34,303 nt of DNA from Syntrophomonadaceae bacterium (GCA_012520725.1 JAAYNQ010000025.1:1-34303); one strand, 5' to 3'; shown: positions 23,649 to 33,516, numbered from the stretch's first letter. The notes: generated from the letters alone by a model not told the origin. Program-made: numbers and translations.

Positions 23649-24134
23649 GTGTACCAGAAGTACGAAAGATACACCGTTGAGCAATTGAAACCGCAGCTGT
23701 ACCAGATTAAGGGAGAATGGAAAGACGATATCCATGATCTTCAGACCACCTTGCTTATTGATATTCTTAAGTTTCAGATAGTAGACGCCAAAGCAAATGG
23801 CCAGGGGGTTCCCTTTGCCATCTGCCATCAGGGAATCAGCAAGGTCAAGGATATGATAGGAAGTGATATCGGTCCCGGGTTCAGCCACACAGTGAAGAAG
23901 AATATTATGGGGCCTGAAGGTTGCACCCACCTGGGAGAGTTAATGCTGGGTTCGATCAAAGCCTTTATTCATGCCACTGCTCGCCAGGTTCCGAGCAAAA
24001 AGCTGGAAGCACTATATGATGCCAAATGGAATGAATGGATGAATCATTATTCAGATGGGTGTATTTTCTTTTCCCAGCCTGGTATAACCCGGGAAGAAAT
24101 CATAGAGGCCATTACCAAAGCTGGAAAGTCCTAA
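23649..24134 (+). CDS. DUF2889 family protein
   Basis: A 161-residue soluble protein. The GPEGCTHLGELML stretch (about residues 96-108) is the signature of DUF2889, a family without known function. The rest is mixed alpha/beta with no membrane segment. Conserved-looking Cys and His within GCTHL and an upstream CHQG could bind a metal, but that is a guess. GTG start with TTTAGGGAGGA upstream. Monocistronic, divergent from the tRNA nucleotidyltransferase gene, and followed by a hairpin without T-run. Confidence 0.75.
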   Translation: MYQKYERYTVEQLKPQLYQIKGEWKDDIHDLQTTLLIDILKFQIVDAKANGQGVPFAICHQGISKVKDMIGSDIGPGFSHTVKKNIMGPEGCTHLGELMLGSIKAFIHATARQVPSKKLEALYDAKWNEWMNHYSDGCIFFSQPGITREEIIEAITKAGKS

Positions 24135-24190
24135 GGGTTTTGAACATTCATCCAAGCCCCCAGGTACGGGATAATAGCAGGAATTATAAA

Positions 24191-24228
24191 GGAGCTGTTT
24201 CCAAAACTAAAGTTTCGGAAACAGCTCC
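24191..24228 (+). repeat. 12-bp perfect inverted repeat downstream of DUF2889 gene
   Basis: GGAGCTGTTTCC (24191-24202) pairs with GGAAACAGCTCC (24217-24228), and part of the loop (AAACT/AGTTT) can extend the stem. The stem is followed by CCCG rather than T residues. It is a stable RNA hairpin that may protect the mRNA 3' end or weakly terminate transcription. Confidence 0.6.
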
Positions 24229-24261
24229 CCCGTAGAGTCTATCACATAACAGGGCATTTAA

Positions 24262-24386
24262 TGAGGGTGACCTGTGGTCCCCCGGCGCTCCCCGCTCCAA
24301 ATACCGTTGCAGACCCGAACTTGGCAGTCAAAGACTGCCCTAAAATCGGGCACAGGAAAGGAGTTGAAGAAGGGTCAATCCTTTTT
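24262..24386 (+). ncRNA. Unassigned structured RNA candidate ending in an intrinsic terminator
   Basis: Nested pairing is visible on the plus strand: CCTGTG (24271-24276) with CACAGG (24351-24356), CCCGA (24314-24318) with TCGGG (24346-24350), and GGCAGTC-AAA-GACTGCC (24323-24339). A 10-bp terminator stem with one bulged G (24357-24367 with 24375-24384) follows, then TTTTT. It is more GC-rich than the flanking gaps. It lacks the GGAAGGAAGCAGC element of SRP RNA and is not 5S, 6S, tmRNA or RNase P RNA as far as I can tell. It could be a small RNA or only the structured 3' UTR of the DUF2889 gene. Confidence 0.4.
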
Positions 24387-24720
24387 AATCAGGAATTTCG
24401 TCAGTGGCTGCAGCTGTTTCGGTATCTGCCATCACCATATGGTTCTGGGCTGATGGCTGCAAAGATTTATTTATCTTCTCCAGTTTTTTGTTGCTGGCTC
24501 GCAATTCCCGGATGTTTTTGGCCACCTTTAAAAATCTAAGGGTATCAAGCATGAAAGTAATTAAAGCCCCGCTAATTACCGCCAGCAACACTATAATTCC
24601 CAGTTGTATTTCAGGAGAATTCCAACCCAAAAATTGAACCACTACCAGGGTTGGATTTTGAAAAATGAAGACCGCTACAACTACCAGACATACCAAAGCC
24701 ACAAATAGGTAAACCTGCAT
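24385..24720 (-). CDS. LapA-domain (DUF1049) membrane protein
   Basis: A 111-residue protein with two membrane helices (about 3-23 and 41-62) enclosing the LapA-domain motif (FIFQNPTLVVVQFLGW). A short coiled-coil-like basic segment (RELRASNKKLEKINKSLQ) and an acidic tail follow. In proteobacteria LapA/YciS is linked to lipopolysaccharide assembly with LapB. Firmicute homologues have no assigned function, and an LPS role cannot apply to a Gram-positive-type cell without evidence. ATG start after AGAAGGG. Convergent with the DUF2889 gene; its stop lies within the T-run of the plus-strand terminator. Confidence 0.8.
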   Translation of the reverse strand: MQVYLFVALVCLVVVAVFIFQNPTLVVVQFLGWNSPEIQLGIIVLLAVISGALITFMLDTLRFLKVAKNIRELRASNKKLEKINKSLQPSAQNHMVMADTETAAATDEIPD

Positions 24721-24944
24721 TTTAGCCCTTCTTTCTGTTAATCTTCAATTCTCTTTAATTATAGGGCCTGCTTCATTGGAATACAAACATTTTCCGCGTC
24801 CCAGCTCCGTATGGATAAGTACCTGAAATATTGAATCTCTGTTTAAAGTTAAAATATCTACCAATCATGGTCTTCTAAGATACTCATCCTTTGTTCAGCA
24901 GCAAGATCATGACAGTCCGGTGCGGTTTATGGGAGCTACTTCTT

Positions 24945-25799
24945 TTATTCCGGCTCTACATGGATAAGGACATGGCTATAATTAAGCCTCTCTTGAATCC
25001 TGGACTCAATAGTATCGCACAAATCATGGGCTTCTTCTATACTCATCTGAGCTTGTACAACCAGGTGCATATCGATGTGAACATCCCTGCCTGCCTTGCG
25101 GCTCCTGAGGTCATGATACTCGATGAATTCTCCTTTCAGGTCTTCCAGAACTTCGGTAACCGTATCCATGGTTTCAGCATCGGCGGCGGTGTCCAAGAGA
25201 GGTAAAAAGGCTTTCTGTAATAGATCAAAGGCTGCTTTTACTATCAGCAAAGCCACCAGTATGGCTATGATAGGATCCAATATCCAGTAGCCGCTTAATT
25301 GTATCAATCCTAAGCCTGCCATTACCCCCAGAGAAGTATAGACATCGGTACGCAGGTGAACGCCGTCCGCTTCCAGGGCTACCGAATCCTGCTCCTTACC
25401 CACCTTCAACAAATAGCTGGAAACCATGAAGTTCAATCCTGCCGAGACCGCCATTACCAGCATTCCCCAGCCTGGCTCCAGTATCTCTCCCCCCTGCCTT
25501 ATTTTTTCAATGGATTCAGAAATGATAAAGACAGCGGCTATAAATATCAATACCGCCTCTATGGTCCCGGCAATGTTTTCCACTTTGCCATGGCCATAAG
25601 GATGTTCCTGGTCTGGTGGCTGGGCAGATTTTCTCACTGCCCACAGGGCAATGAAAGATGCCAGCAAATCATTGGCTGAATGTATAGCTTCTGATATTAC
25701 ACTGACTGACCCAATTATGGAGCCGACCACCAGTTTTCCAGCAGTCAGGGCTATATTACTGGCTACCGACAACCCGGCTGCTTTAACCTTGATATCCAT
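24945..25799 (-). CDS. Cation diffusion facilitator family transporter
   Basis: A 284-residue CDF protein exporting divalent metal ions by proton antiport. Membrane helices span the first 200 residues. Metal-site motifs are HSANDLLAS in helix 2, HPYGHGKVENIAG in the loop, and ADGVHLRTDVYTS in helix 5 (His-x3-Asp). The cytosolic C-terminal domain contains RKAGRDVHIDMHLVV and ends SHVLIHVEPE. Zn, Fe or Mn specificity cannot be told. The frame opens at GTG 25820, but the ATG at 25799 directly follows the ribosome site, a run of eight G. That homopolymer could slip and alter spacing. Confidence 0.9.
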   Translation of the reverse strand: MDIKVKAAGLSVASNIALTAGKLVVGSIIGSVSVISEAIHSANDLLASFIALWAVRKSAQPPDQEHPYGHGKVENIAGTIEAVLIFIAAVFIISESIEKIRQGGEILEPGWGMLVMAVSAGLNFMVSSYLLKVGKEQDSVALEADGVHLRTDVYTSLGVMAGLGLIQLSGYWILDPIIAILVALLIVKAAFDLLQKAFLPLLDTAADAETMDTVTEVLEDLKGEFIEYHDLRSRKAGRDVHIDMHLVVQAQMSIEEAHDLCDTIESRIQERLNYSHVLIHVEPE

Positions 25800-25893
25800 G
25801 AATCCCCCCCCTTTGGACACTTAACTCTACTAGCTGCGGCTTAATGGCCGTAAACACAAAATATTTTTATAAACCTTTCCCCATTTAGAAGTG

Positions 25894-25923
25894 AAAAGGG
25901 ACTTCACTTTTACATGAAGTCCC
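25894..25923 (-). terminator. Intrinsic terminator after secF
   Basis: On the minus strand GGGACTTCA (25923-25915 complement) pairs with TGAAGTCCC (25906-25898) around an 8-base loop and is followed by TTTTCAC. It lies about 100 bp after the secF stop and ends the ruv-que-sec block. Confidence 0.8.
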
Positions 25924-26026
25924 ACAGATAACTGCTGCTCGTTAGAGCCCGGCTGAGAGCCTGACCGTTTTCTTATAAGGTTTTGCTTATTTTACCATAT
26001 GTTTAATCCAATGTCACCCTTAAATA

Positions 26027-26866
26027 CTATATCGCCTTTTTTATTTCAAATAAAAAGGGGCTGGCAATAAATATGGAGCTATAGGCTCCTACTGCAAAGC
26101 CGATCAGCATGGCTGCTACAAAGAACTTGATGGTGGCTCCGCCCAGCAAAAGCAAAGCTAAAAGCGGAAAAGCAGAAGTCAGGACCGTGTTAATGGAACG
26201 GTTTAAGGTCTGCATAATGCTGGTGTTGAGCAGTTCCTGGTAATCCTGACGTCGATTCCTTTTCATGTTTTCCCGCACCCGGTCAAATATAACAATGGTG
26301 TCATTAATACTGTATCCGATTACGGTTAGAATGGCAGCCACAAAAGCGCTGTTTATTTCCCATTGCAAAATGGAGAATACCCCCATTACCACCAGCACAT
26401 TATGAATAATGGCCAGAACCGCCGCTACCCCAAAGGCCCACTCGAAACGCACTGTTATATATAGCAGCATCAAGGCTGCAGCTATACCTAAAGCTAAGAT
26501 TGCATTACGGGTGAGTTCTTTGCCTATAGTAGCACCTACCGTGTCGGAGCTCATGAAAGTAACTTTACCGAATTTGTCTCTAAGAGCCTGTATCAATTCG
26601 TCTGATTTATCCTGATTTAAGACTTCAGTGCGAATATAGAATTCATTGCCACTTTTCTGTACCTCGCTATCCTCCAGGCCAAATTCCCCAAGTACGGTTC
26701 TAACTTCGGCCGCACTTACTGGTTTATCTATCTTGACGTGCAGTATGGAACCACCTTTAAAATCTATCCCCTGATTGAGACCCTGATAAAACAGGGATAC
26801 TAATCCGGGTATTATTATCAGCAAAGAAATAATGTAAAATATTTTCCTCTTCTGTATTATTTGCAT
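26027..26866 (-). CDS. secF: Protein translocase subunit SecF
   Basis: A 279-residue RND-type membrane protein that works with SecD to drive late steps of protein export using the proton motive force. Visible are the N-terminal helix, the GIDFKGGSILHV motif, the periplasmic domain, and conserved helix 4 and 5 stretches (GYSINDTIVIFDRVREN; SINTVLTSAFPLL). The frame extends to 26908 into secD, but the ATG at 26866 follows AAGGGGGGCAAGAGG and lies 13 bp after the secD stop. Confidence 0.96.
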   Translation of the reverse strand: MQIIQKRKIFYIISLLIIIPGLVSLFYQGLNQGIDFKGGSILHVKIDKPVSAAEVRTVLGEFGLEDSEVQKSGNEFYIRTEVLNQDKSDELIQALRDKFGKVTFMSSDTVGATIGKELTRNAILALGIAAALMLLYITVRFEWAFGVAAVLAIIHNVLVVMGVFSILQWEINSAFVAAILTVIGYSINDTIVIFDRVRENMKRNRRQDYQELLNTSIMQTLNRSINTVLTSAFPLLALLLLGGATIKFFVAAMLIGFAVGAYSSIFIASPFLFEIKKAI

Positions 26867-26879
26867 CCTCTTGCCCCCC

Positions 26880-28082
26880 TTATACCCCGTACAGTTTCTT
26901 ATTATCACTCAGGTTGGCTGATAATAAGAGCAGGTAACGGGTAAATATCAATGCAACCAACATACTGGCCACAATACCTATAGACAGGGTTACGGCAAAG
27001 CCTTTGATGGGACCGGTACCGAAATACATAAGAACTATGGCGGTTATCAAGGTAGTGAGATTGGCATCGAAGATGGTCCAAAAGGCTCTTTTGAAACCGG
27101 CATCAATGGCTGCTCGCAAGGTCTTGCCCAAACGCAGTTCCTCCTTGATTCGTTCATAAATAATTACGTTGGCATCTACAGCCATGCCGATAGATAGAGC
27201 AAATCCTGCAATACCTGGCAAGGTGAGAACAGATCCCAGCAGGCTCATAGTTCCCAGGACCAGAACTGCGTAGAGGATTAAGGAAATATCAGCTATCAAA
27301 CCCGGAAGACGGTAAAAACCGATCATAAAGAAGAGTACGGCAATAACACCTACAATACCAGCTTTTATGCTCTTTTCCAGAGATTCAGATCCCAGGGTGG
27401 GTCCGATAGATCTCTTCTCCATAACCTCCAAACTGACCGGCAAGGCTCCTGAGCGCAATAATACCGCCAGGTCATTGGCTTCCTTAGCCGTAAATTGGCC
27501 TTCAATTACAGCATTGCCATCGGTGATGGGGACTCTCACGGTGGGAGCACTGATAACTTCTTCGTCAATCACTATCAGCAAGGGCTTGCCCACATTGGCA
27601 GTAGTAGCTTCAGCAAATAGTTTAGCCCCTTCACTATCAAAGCTCAGCGTTACTTCACCCTGCTGATTATCGCTCCTCACTCGGGCCTGGGCATCTTTGA
27701 GGTTTTTCCCGGTTAAGAGTACATTACCATTTTCATCCCAGAATTCCAACTGAGCGGTATTCTTAAGTATGTTGACTGCTGCCTCGGGATCATCTTCCCC
27801 GGCTATCTCAATAACCACCCGATCATCCCCCTGGGGATATAGAGTGGTTTCCTTAACTCCCAGACTGTCAACTCTCTCCCGCAGGATACCCAGTGCTTTT
27901 TGTATGGTATCCTCAGTGACCTTTTCTCCCTCGTTTTCCTGGGCCTGTAAAACTACCCTCAATCCCCCTCTTAAGTCCAATCCCAAGTTGATAGAACTTA
28001 AGATGGGTTGATAGCTAAAGTAAACCAGCAAACCCAGAACCGCTACTATGGCCACAATAATAATACTGGATTTTGTCTGCAC
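26880..28082 (-). CDS. secD: Protein translocase subunit SecD
   Basis: A 400-residue RND-type translocase partner of SecF with six membrane helices and a large extracytoplasmic P1 domain. Markers are NLGLDLRGGLRVVLQ after helix 1, GILRERVDSLGVKE, and GMAVDANVIIYERIKEELR with the functionally important Asp in helix 4. GTG start 8 bp after GGAGG. Separate SecD and SecF chains, unlike the fused SecDF of Bacillus, are the clostridial norm. Downstream of the HD protein and yajC. Confidence 0.96.
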   Translation of the reverse strand: MQTKSSIIIVAIVAVLGLLVYFSYQPILSSINLGLDLRGGLRVVLQAQENEGEKVTEDTIQKALGILRERVDSLGVKETTLYPQGDDRVVIEIAGEDDPEAAVNILKNTAQLEFWDENGNVLLTGKNLKDAQARVRSDNQQGEVTLSFDSEGAKLFAEATTANVGKPLLIVIDEEVISAPTVRVPITDGNAVIEGQFTAKEANDLAVLLRSGALPVSLEVMEKRSIGPTLGSESLEKSIKAGIVGVIAVLFFMIGFYRLPGLIADISLILYAVLVLGTMSLLGSVLTLPGIAGFALSIGMAVDANVIIYERIKEELRLGKTLRAAIDAGFKRAFWTIFDANLTTLITAIVLMYFGTGPIKGFAVTLSIGIVASMLVALIFTRYLLLLSANLSDNKKLYGV

Positions 28083-28126
28083 CAGTATTTCCTCCTTCCA
28101 ACTTTCTACCTAATTAAATTGGCTAG

Positions 28127-28786
28127 TTACAGTAGTTTCGCCTCATTTATGATTAATTCAAATTCACAACCCAAAAAAGCTGCCGCTCTACGGCATAATA
28201 TCATGCGGTGAAGGAATATTTCGAAATATTCCATAACCGGGCAAATATTGGTGTCTATCTTGAGTTCCATGGTTATTAAACGCTGCTCCGGATCTATATC
28301 CATAATAGAATATTCTACCGCATAATTGACCCGGTCGTGAATGTCAAATTTGTCCAGCCCGGTATTTCGAACCCGGTTCCGATGCACATGAGATTTGTCG
28401 GCTAGAATAAGGGCTGCCGCTACTTCACTGACCGGATGCCCACTGCCTTCGTCATGATTACCGATAGCCGCGCAGATAATGGCATTTTCATCCATACTCA
28501 GCCCTATCCTTTTAAGTATGCTCATGGCAATAATAGCACCGCTTTGGCTATGACCCTGCCGGTTAATAACATTTCCTATGTCATGCATATATCCTGCTAT
28601 GCCTGCCAGTTCAGCCGTACGTTTTTCATAGCCCAGTTTTAATAAAATCTCCCGGCTCAACATGCTTACCAGCAAAACATGCAGATAACCATGGTCGGTA
28701 AATCCCATAGCTCCCAGATGCTCATTGCCTTTTTTAATGAATGCATTGATAACAGGATCCTGCTTTATTTCCTTAAGACTTACCAT
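28127..28786 (-). CDS. HD-domain phosphohydrolase in the yajC-secDF cluster
   Basis: A 219-residue HD-superfamily protein. The metal motif is present: His in GYLHVLL, MHDIGN (His-Asp), NHDEGSG and a final Asp in ADKSHVHRNRVR. The C-terminal part (about 140-219) is a mixed alpha/beta extension. Close relatives sit between yajC and secD in many Clostridia, with no proven substrate; nucleotides are likely. It begins immediately after the yajC stop (TAG ATG), so translation is coupled. Its presence with Sec genes is unexplained. Confidence 0.85.
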   Translation of the reverse strand: MVSLKEIKQDPVINAFIKKGNEHLGAMGFTDHGYLHVLLVSMLSREILLKLGYEKRTAELAGIAGYMHDIGNVINRQGHSQSGAIIAMSILKRIGLSMDENAIICAAIGNHDEGSGHPVSEVAAALILADKSHVHRNRVRNTGLDKFDIHDRVNYAVEYSIMDIDPEQRLITMELKIDTNICPVMEYFEIFLHRMILCRRAAAFLGCEFELIINEAKLL

Positions 28787-29059
28787 CTATTTGGGCTCCT
28801 CGCCTTCCTTGTAGGCAATGGCTTTCTTCAGCAATTCAATCTGCATGGTTTCATTTACTCTTAACGAAACCGTATCGTCCTTTATACGGGTAATTTCTCC
28901 TTTTATACCGCCTATGGTGATTACCTTGTCACCCCTTTGCAGTGCTTCCAGGAGGCTATTATGCTTTTTCTCCTGCTTTTTACGCGGCATGATGATCAAG
29001 AAGTAGAAAATCCCAATAAATACCGCGAAATAAGCTACTAAGGACAACCATTCATTCAT
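28787..29059 (-). CDS. yajC: Preprotein translocase subunit YajC
   Basis: A 90-residue single-helix membrane protein (hydrophobic residues 6-24) followed by the YajC beta domain (GDKVITIGGIKGEITRI, DDTVSLRV). YajC associates with SecDF and YidC. Directly followed by the HD-domain gene with no gap and preceded by tgt at 70 bp, a layout shared with many bacteria. Confidence 0.94.
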   Translation of the reverse strand: MNEWLSLVAYFAVFIGIFYFLIIMPRKKQEKKHNSLLEALQRGDKVITIGGIKGEITRIKDDTVSLRVNETMQIELLKKAIAYKEGEEPK

Positions 29060-29129
29060 AGCTCAATACCAACTCCTTAAAAATGATTAACTTTTATTAT
29101 ATTCGCCTAATCTTTTCAATTCCCTTTAA

Positions 29130-30305
<1,176 letters not shown>

Positions 30306-30335
30306 TCAGATATCCATGGTCTAAGCCGTAGCAAA

Positions 30336-31391
30336 TCATTTGATAAGCATGGCATCTCCATAACTGAAGAAACGGTATCTGGCTTCTACCGCATGCTGGT
30401 AGGCGGATAATACCTGCTCAAGTCCCCCAAAAGCAGCTACCAGCATAAGCAATGAGGAAGCAGGCAGATGAAAATTGGTGATCATGGCATCAACACCTTT
30501 TATTTCATAGCCGGGGTATATGTATTTATCGGTATAGCCCCGGCTTCCTTGATAAATATAAGCTTCATTATATACTGTTTCCAGAGTTCTTACCACTGTA
30601 GTTCCTACCGCAATAATCTTTCTGCCTTTGGCTCTGGTATCATTGAGGACTTGAGCGCAGGATTGGTCCAGCTCATAGTATTCGCTGTGCATCCGGTGTT
30701 CCCGGATATCAGTACAGCTAACGGGTCGAAAAGTACCCAGGCCTACGTGCAGGAGAATACTGGTGATATTAACTCCCCTCTCCCGGATGGATTGCAGCAA
30801 TTCTTTAGTAAAATGTAGTCCCGCAGTAGGAGCAGCAGCTGAGCCCCGTTGCCTGGCATAAACGGTCTGATAGCGTTGTACATCCATTGCTTCATCTTCT
30901 CGATTAATATAGGGAGGCAATGGAATATGGCCTTTACTCTCCAGAAAAGCTTCCTCATTCAGGCAGTTTACTATTCTCAGCAGTCGACCTCCTGCCAGGG
31001 GCAACTCACCCATGATTTCCACTTCTACTTTACTGTCCTCAAACAAAACCCGGTCCCCTGCTTTAAGCCGGCGAGCTGGTTTCACCAAAGCCTCCCAGTT
31101 TTCTCCTACTTTCTTCAACAGCAGCAATTCCACCTGGGCTCCAGTTCTTTTATACCCCCTTAGACGTGCCGGTATCACTCTGGTATCATTAAGAACCAGG
31201 GTGTCACCGGGTTGCAAATACTCCACTATATCCCGGAACCTTCGATCTTCCCGCTGCCCACTTTTTCTGTCCAGTACCAGCAGCCGGGAGGCATCACGGG
31301 GCTCAACCGGATACTGGGCAATCAATTCCTGGGGCAGGTGAAAATAATAGTTTTGTAGCTGATAGTAGTCCCTATCCTGTTTTTCGCACAT
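30336..31391 (-). CDS. queA: S-adenosylmethionine:tRNA ribosyltransferase-isomerase
   Basis: A 351-residue QueA that transfers and isomerises the ribosyl part of AdoMet to preQ1-tRNA, giving epoxyqueuosine. Motifs: FHLPQELIAQYPVEPRDASR at the N-terminus, LVLNDTRVIPARL, APTAGLHFT, ILHVGLGTFRPV and NFHLPASSLLMLVAAFGG. ATG start after TTTAGGAG. It starts 2 bp after the DUF2905 stop. Upstream in the same direction is queH, which performs the next step. Confidence 0.97.
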   Translation of the reverse strand: MCEKQDRDYYQLQNYYFHLPQELIAQYPVEPRDASRLLVLDRKSGQREDRRFRDIVEYLQPGDTLVLNDTRVIPARLRGYKRTGAQVELLLLKKVGENWEALVKPARRLKAGDRVLFEDSKVEVEIMGELPLAGGRLLRIVNCLNEEAFLESKGHIPLPPYINREDEAMDVQRYQTVYARQRGSAAAPTAGLHFTKELLQSIRERGVNITSILLHVGLGTFRPVSCTDIREHRMHSEYYELDQSCAQVLNDTRAKGRKIIAVGTTVVRTLETVYNEAYIYQGSRGYTDKYIYPGYEIKGVDAMITNFHLPASSLLMLVAAFGGLEQVLSAYQHAVEARYRFFSYGDAMLIK

Positions 31392-31393
31392 AA

Positions 31394-31618
31394 TTATCTC
31401 CTAAATAGGTTCAATATTACAGTAATAATCAAGCTTAAAACAATGCAGCTTACAATGGGAAAATAAAAAGTGAAATTTTCCTTTTTAACGTATATATCTC
31501 CCGGAACTTTGAAAGTACCTCCGCCCCATCTGGAAAAAACGTAGGTCAGTAAACCTACGGCCAGAATAATCAATCCTCCCCATATGAGTAAACGAGCCAT
31601 GGCTTCCATACTGTTCAT
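31394..31618 (-). CDS. DUF2905 family small membrane protein
   Basis: A 74-residue protein with two membrane helices (about 8-28 and 50-70) joined by a loop carrying the family motif GTFKVPGDIYVKKENFTFYF. The frame is open to 31693, but the ATG at 31618 has GGAGG 6 bp upstream and gives the normal family size. DUF2905 is of unknown function and is often next to ruvB/queA. It ends 2 bp before queA and is probably cotranslated. Confidence 0.85.
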   Translation of the reverse strand: MNSMEAMARLLIWGGLIILAVGLLTYVFSRWGGGTFKVPGDIYVKKENFTFYFPIVSCIVLSLIITVILNLFRR

Positions 31619-31739
31619 AATTAACCTCCAATTAATTATATGGTTTACTTGAAACTGCTTTATCCCTATATACCCATTGTTTCTTACCACCATACAATTG
31701 TCGGGATGCCTTTTTGCGGCCCAACTGAAGTAATCCAGC

Positions 31740-32324
31740 TCACTTGTCTTCCCTGATCATAGCCTTGGCATTGAATAGTCCTTTTATTAAATCCCGGGGA
31801 GCATAACGCTCCATTTCACTATACAAACAACCACAGTATTGCTGGCGGTAAAGTCCCATTTCTCTAGACCATTCCCCGCTTTGCTTGAAGCCCTCTCGAA
31901 AATCCCGGTAGAGAAAAGGTACTCCGTATTTATGCCCCACCGCATCTCCTATTTCTCGAATCCAGTTGTGTTTCTGGTATTTACTTACCAATAAAGTACT
32001 GGTAAAATAATCGAATTTGCCTCTTTTAGCAATATGGGCGGCCTGTTCCAAACGCATCTGGTAACAGAAGAAACAACGACGACTCTCACGATAAGCAATG
32101 TTTTGAAAATACTGGACGGGATTGTAGCTCTCATCATAGATGACCTTTAAGTCTGCTATCTGAGCATACTGCTCCAATCCGGCCTTTCTTTTCGTATACT
32201 CCGTATAGGGATGTATATTGGGATTATAGAAATATCCCATAAGCTCAAAGCCTTCCTCTCTGAGCTTAGGTACGGGATAAGTTGCGCAGGGTCCGCAGCA
32301 TATATGCAGTAAAACCCGTTCCAT
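31740..32324 (-). CDS. queH: Epoxyqueuosine reductase QueH
   Basis: A 194-residue QueH (formerly DUF208), the cobalamin-independent enzyme that reduces epoxyqueuosine to queuosine in tRNA; it replaces QueG. Cysteine motifs are C9, C10 and C13 (HICCGPC), RRCFFC in the middle and YCGC near the C-terminus, which bind a [4Fe-4S] cluster and an extra metal in the family. NPNIHPYTEY is also typical. The frame is open to 32351, but the ATG at 32324 follows GGAAGGAGT. Together with queA and tgt it completes the last three steps of the queuosine pathway. Confidence 0.93.
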   Translation of the reverse strand: MERVLLHICCGPCATYPVPKLREEGFELMGYFYNPNIHPYTEYTKRKAGLEQYAQIADLKVIYDESYNPVQYFQNIAYRESRRCFFCYQMRLEQAAHIAKRGKFDYFTSTLLVSKYQKHNWIREIGDAVGHKYGVPFLYRDFREGFKQSGEWSREMGLYRQQYCGCLYSEMERYAPRDLIKGLFNAKAMIREDK

Positions 32325-32356
32325 ATTGAAACTCCTTCCGCATCCTATCAATATCT

Positions 32357-32476
32357 TTACTGGAAAAGCACCATCTCCACCAGCTTAAGATTACTTTTAC
32401 CGCCCTGTAATTCATCACTTGCTAATAAGCAAGCCTCCAGGCCGGACTTAGTATTAAAAGCCCTGGCCGCACCTAG
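32357..32476 (-). pseudogene. Short open frame without start between ruvB and queH (possible gene remnant)
   Basis: A 39-codon open stretch ending in TAA lies in the 148-bp gap after ruvB. It has no ATG, GTG or TTG near its beginning and no ribosome site. The translation (SGLEACLLASDELQGGK then SNLKLVEMVLFQ) loosely resembles the C-terminus of DNA polymerase III delta subunit proteins. I offer this only as a weak resemblance. It may simply be a chance frame. Confidence 0.2.
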
Positions 32477-33516
32477 TCAAATAATCCCGGAGCCTTAAAG
32501 CTGCTACCGGGCATGGTATAACCCAGGTGCCGGTAAGCATGTTCGGTAGCAATGCGGCCTCGGGGGGTTTTCTGGATGAAACCCAATTTGAGGAGATAGG
32601 GCTCGTAGACATCGGTGATAGTATCGTTTTCCTCGGAAACGGCTGCCGCCAGGGTTTCCAGCCCTACCGGGCCTCCTCCAAATTTGACTATTATGGCCTG
32701 CAATATCATCCGGTCCACATTGTCCAGACCATATTGGTCTATTTCTAATTTTCCCAAAGCCAGGCCGGCCATTTCATAGCTTATGCTGCCATCCCCCTTA
32801 ACCAGGGCAAAATCGCTAACCCTTCTCAGCAAACGGTTGGCTACCCGGGGAGTTCCCCGGGACCTGCGTGCGATCTCCTGAGCCCCTGACCTATCTACCT
32901 TTATCCCCAGGATACTGGCAGATCTTATTATTATCTGGCTTAGATCTTCTTCTTCATAGAAATCCAGACGCTCATTGATGCCAAAGCGGTCTCGCAAAGG
33001 TGAGCTTAACAGTCCCGGCCGGGTAGTGGCCCCGATCAAAGTAAAGGGAGGAAGATCCAAACACAGGGTTCGGGCTGCCGGTCCTTTACCTATCACTATA
33101 TCGATGGTGAAATCTTCCATGGCTGGATACATTATCTCTTCCACACTGCGGTTTAAGCGATGTATCTCATCTATAAACAGCACCTCACCAGCTTCCAGAT
33201 TGCTCAATATGGCAGCCAGATCCCCGGGGCGCTCTATGGCCGGTCCCGATGTCTTTCTAATAGTTTTCCCCATCTCATTGGCAATTATGGTAGCAAGAGT
33301 TGTTTTCCCCAAACCCGGTGGCCCGCTGAGCAGGACATGATCCATACTATTGCCCCGTTCCCGGGCGGCTGAGATAAAAATGGACAGGTTCTCTTTAACC
33401 CGCTTCTGGCCTATGTAATCTTCCAGCCGTTGAGGCCGAAGGGATACTTCAGCTTCATCCCCGGCTACCAGCTGGGATGATATCAGTCGTTCTTCCCGCA
33501 CCTTAAATTCCCCCAT
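32473..33516 (-). CDS. ruvB: Holliday junction branch migration ATPase RuvB
   Basis: A 347-residue AAA+ motor that drives branch migration with RuvA. Walker A is GPPGLGKTT, Walker B is LFIDEIHR, sensor 1 is IGATTRPG, and the arginine finger region is RDRFG. The C-terminal winged helix contains [13 protein letters not shown] and [12 protein letters not shown]. The ATG lies 3 bp after the ruvA stop with only a weak AAGGG site, suggesting coupled translation. Confidence 0.97.
   Translation of the reverse strand: MGEFKVREERLISSQLVAGDEAEVSLRPQRLEDYIGQKRVKENLSIFISAARERGNSMDHVLLSGPPGLGKTTLATIIANEMGKTIRKTSGPAIERPGDLAAILSNLEAGEVLFIDEIHRLNRSVEEIMYPAMEDFTIDIVIGKGPAARTLCLDLPPFTLIGATTRPGLLSSPLRDRFGINERLDFYEEEDLSQIIIRSASILGIKVDRSGAQEIARRSRGTPRVANRLLRRVSDFALVKGDGSISYEMAGLALGKLEIDQYGLDNVDRMILQAIIVKFGGGPVGLETLAAAVSEENDTITDVYEPYLLKLGFIQKTPRGRIATEHAYRHLGYTMPGSSFKAPGLFD

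Noticed and set aside
24262-24386. SRP (4.5S/scRNA) gene
   Set aside because: Although GGTGACCTGT looks like part of an Alu-domain loop, the diagnostic GGAAGGAAGCAGC apical element is absent and the pairing pattern differs.
26867-26908. Longer SecF starting inside secD
   Set aside because: The ATG at 26866 has its own ribosome site and begins the normal SecF N-terminus.
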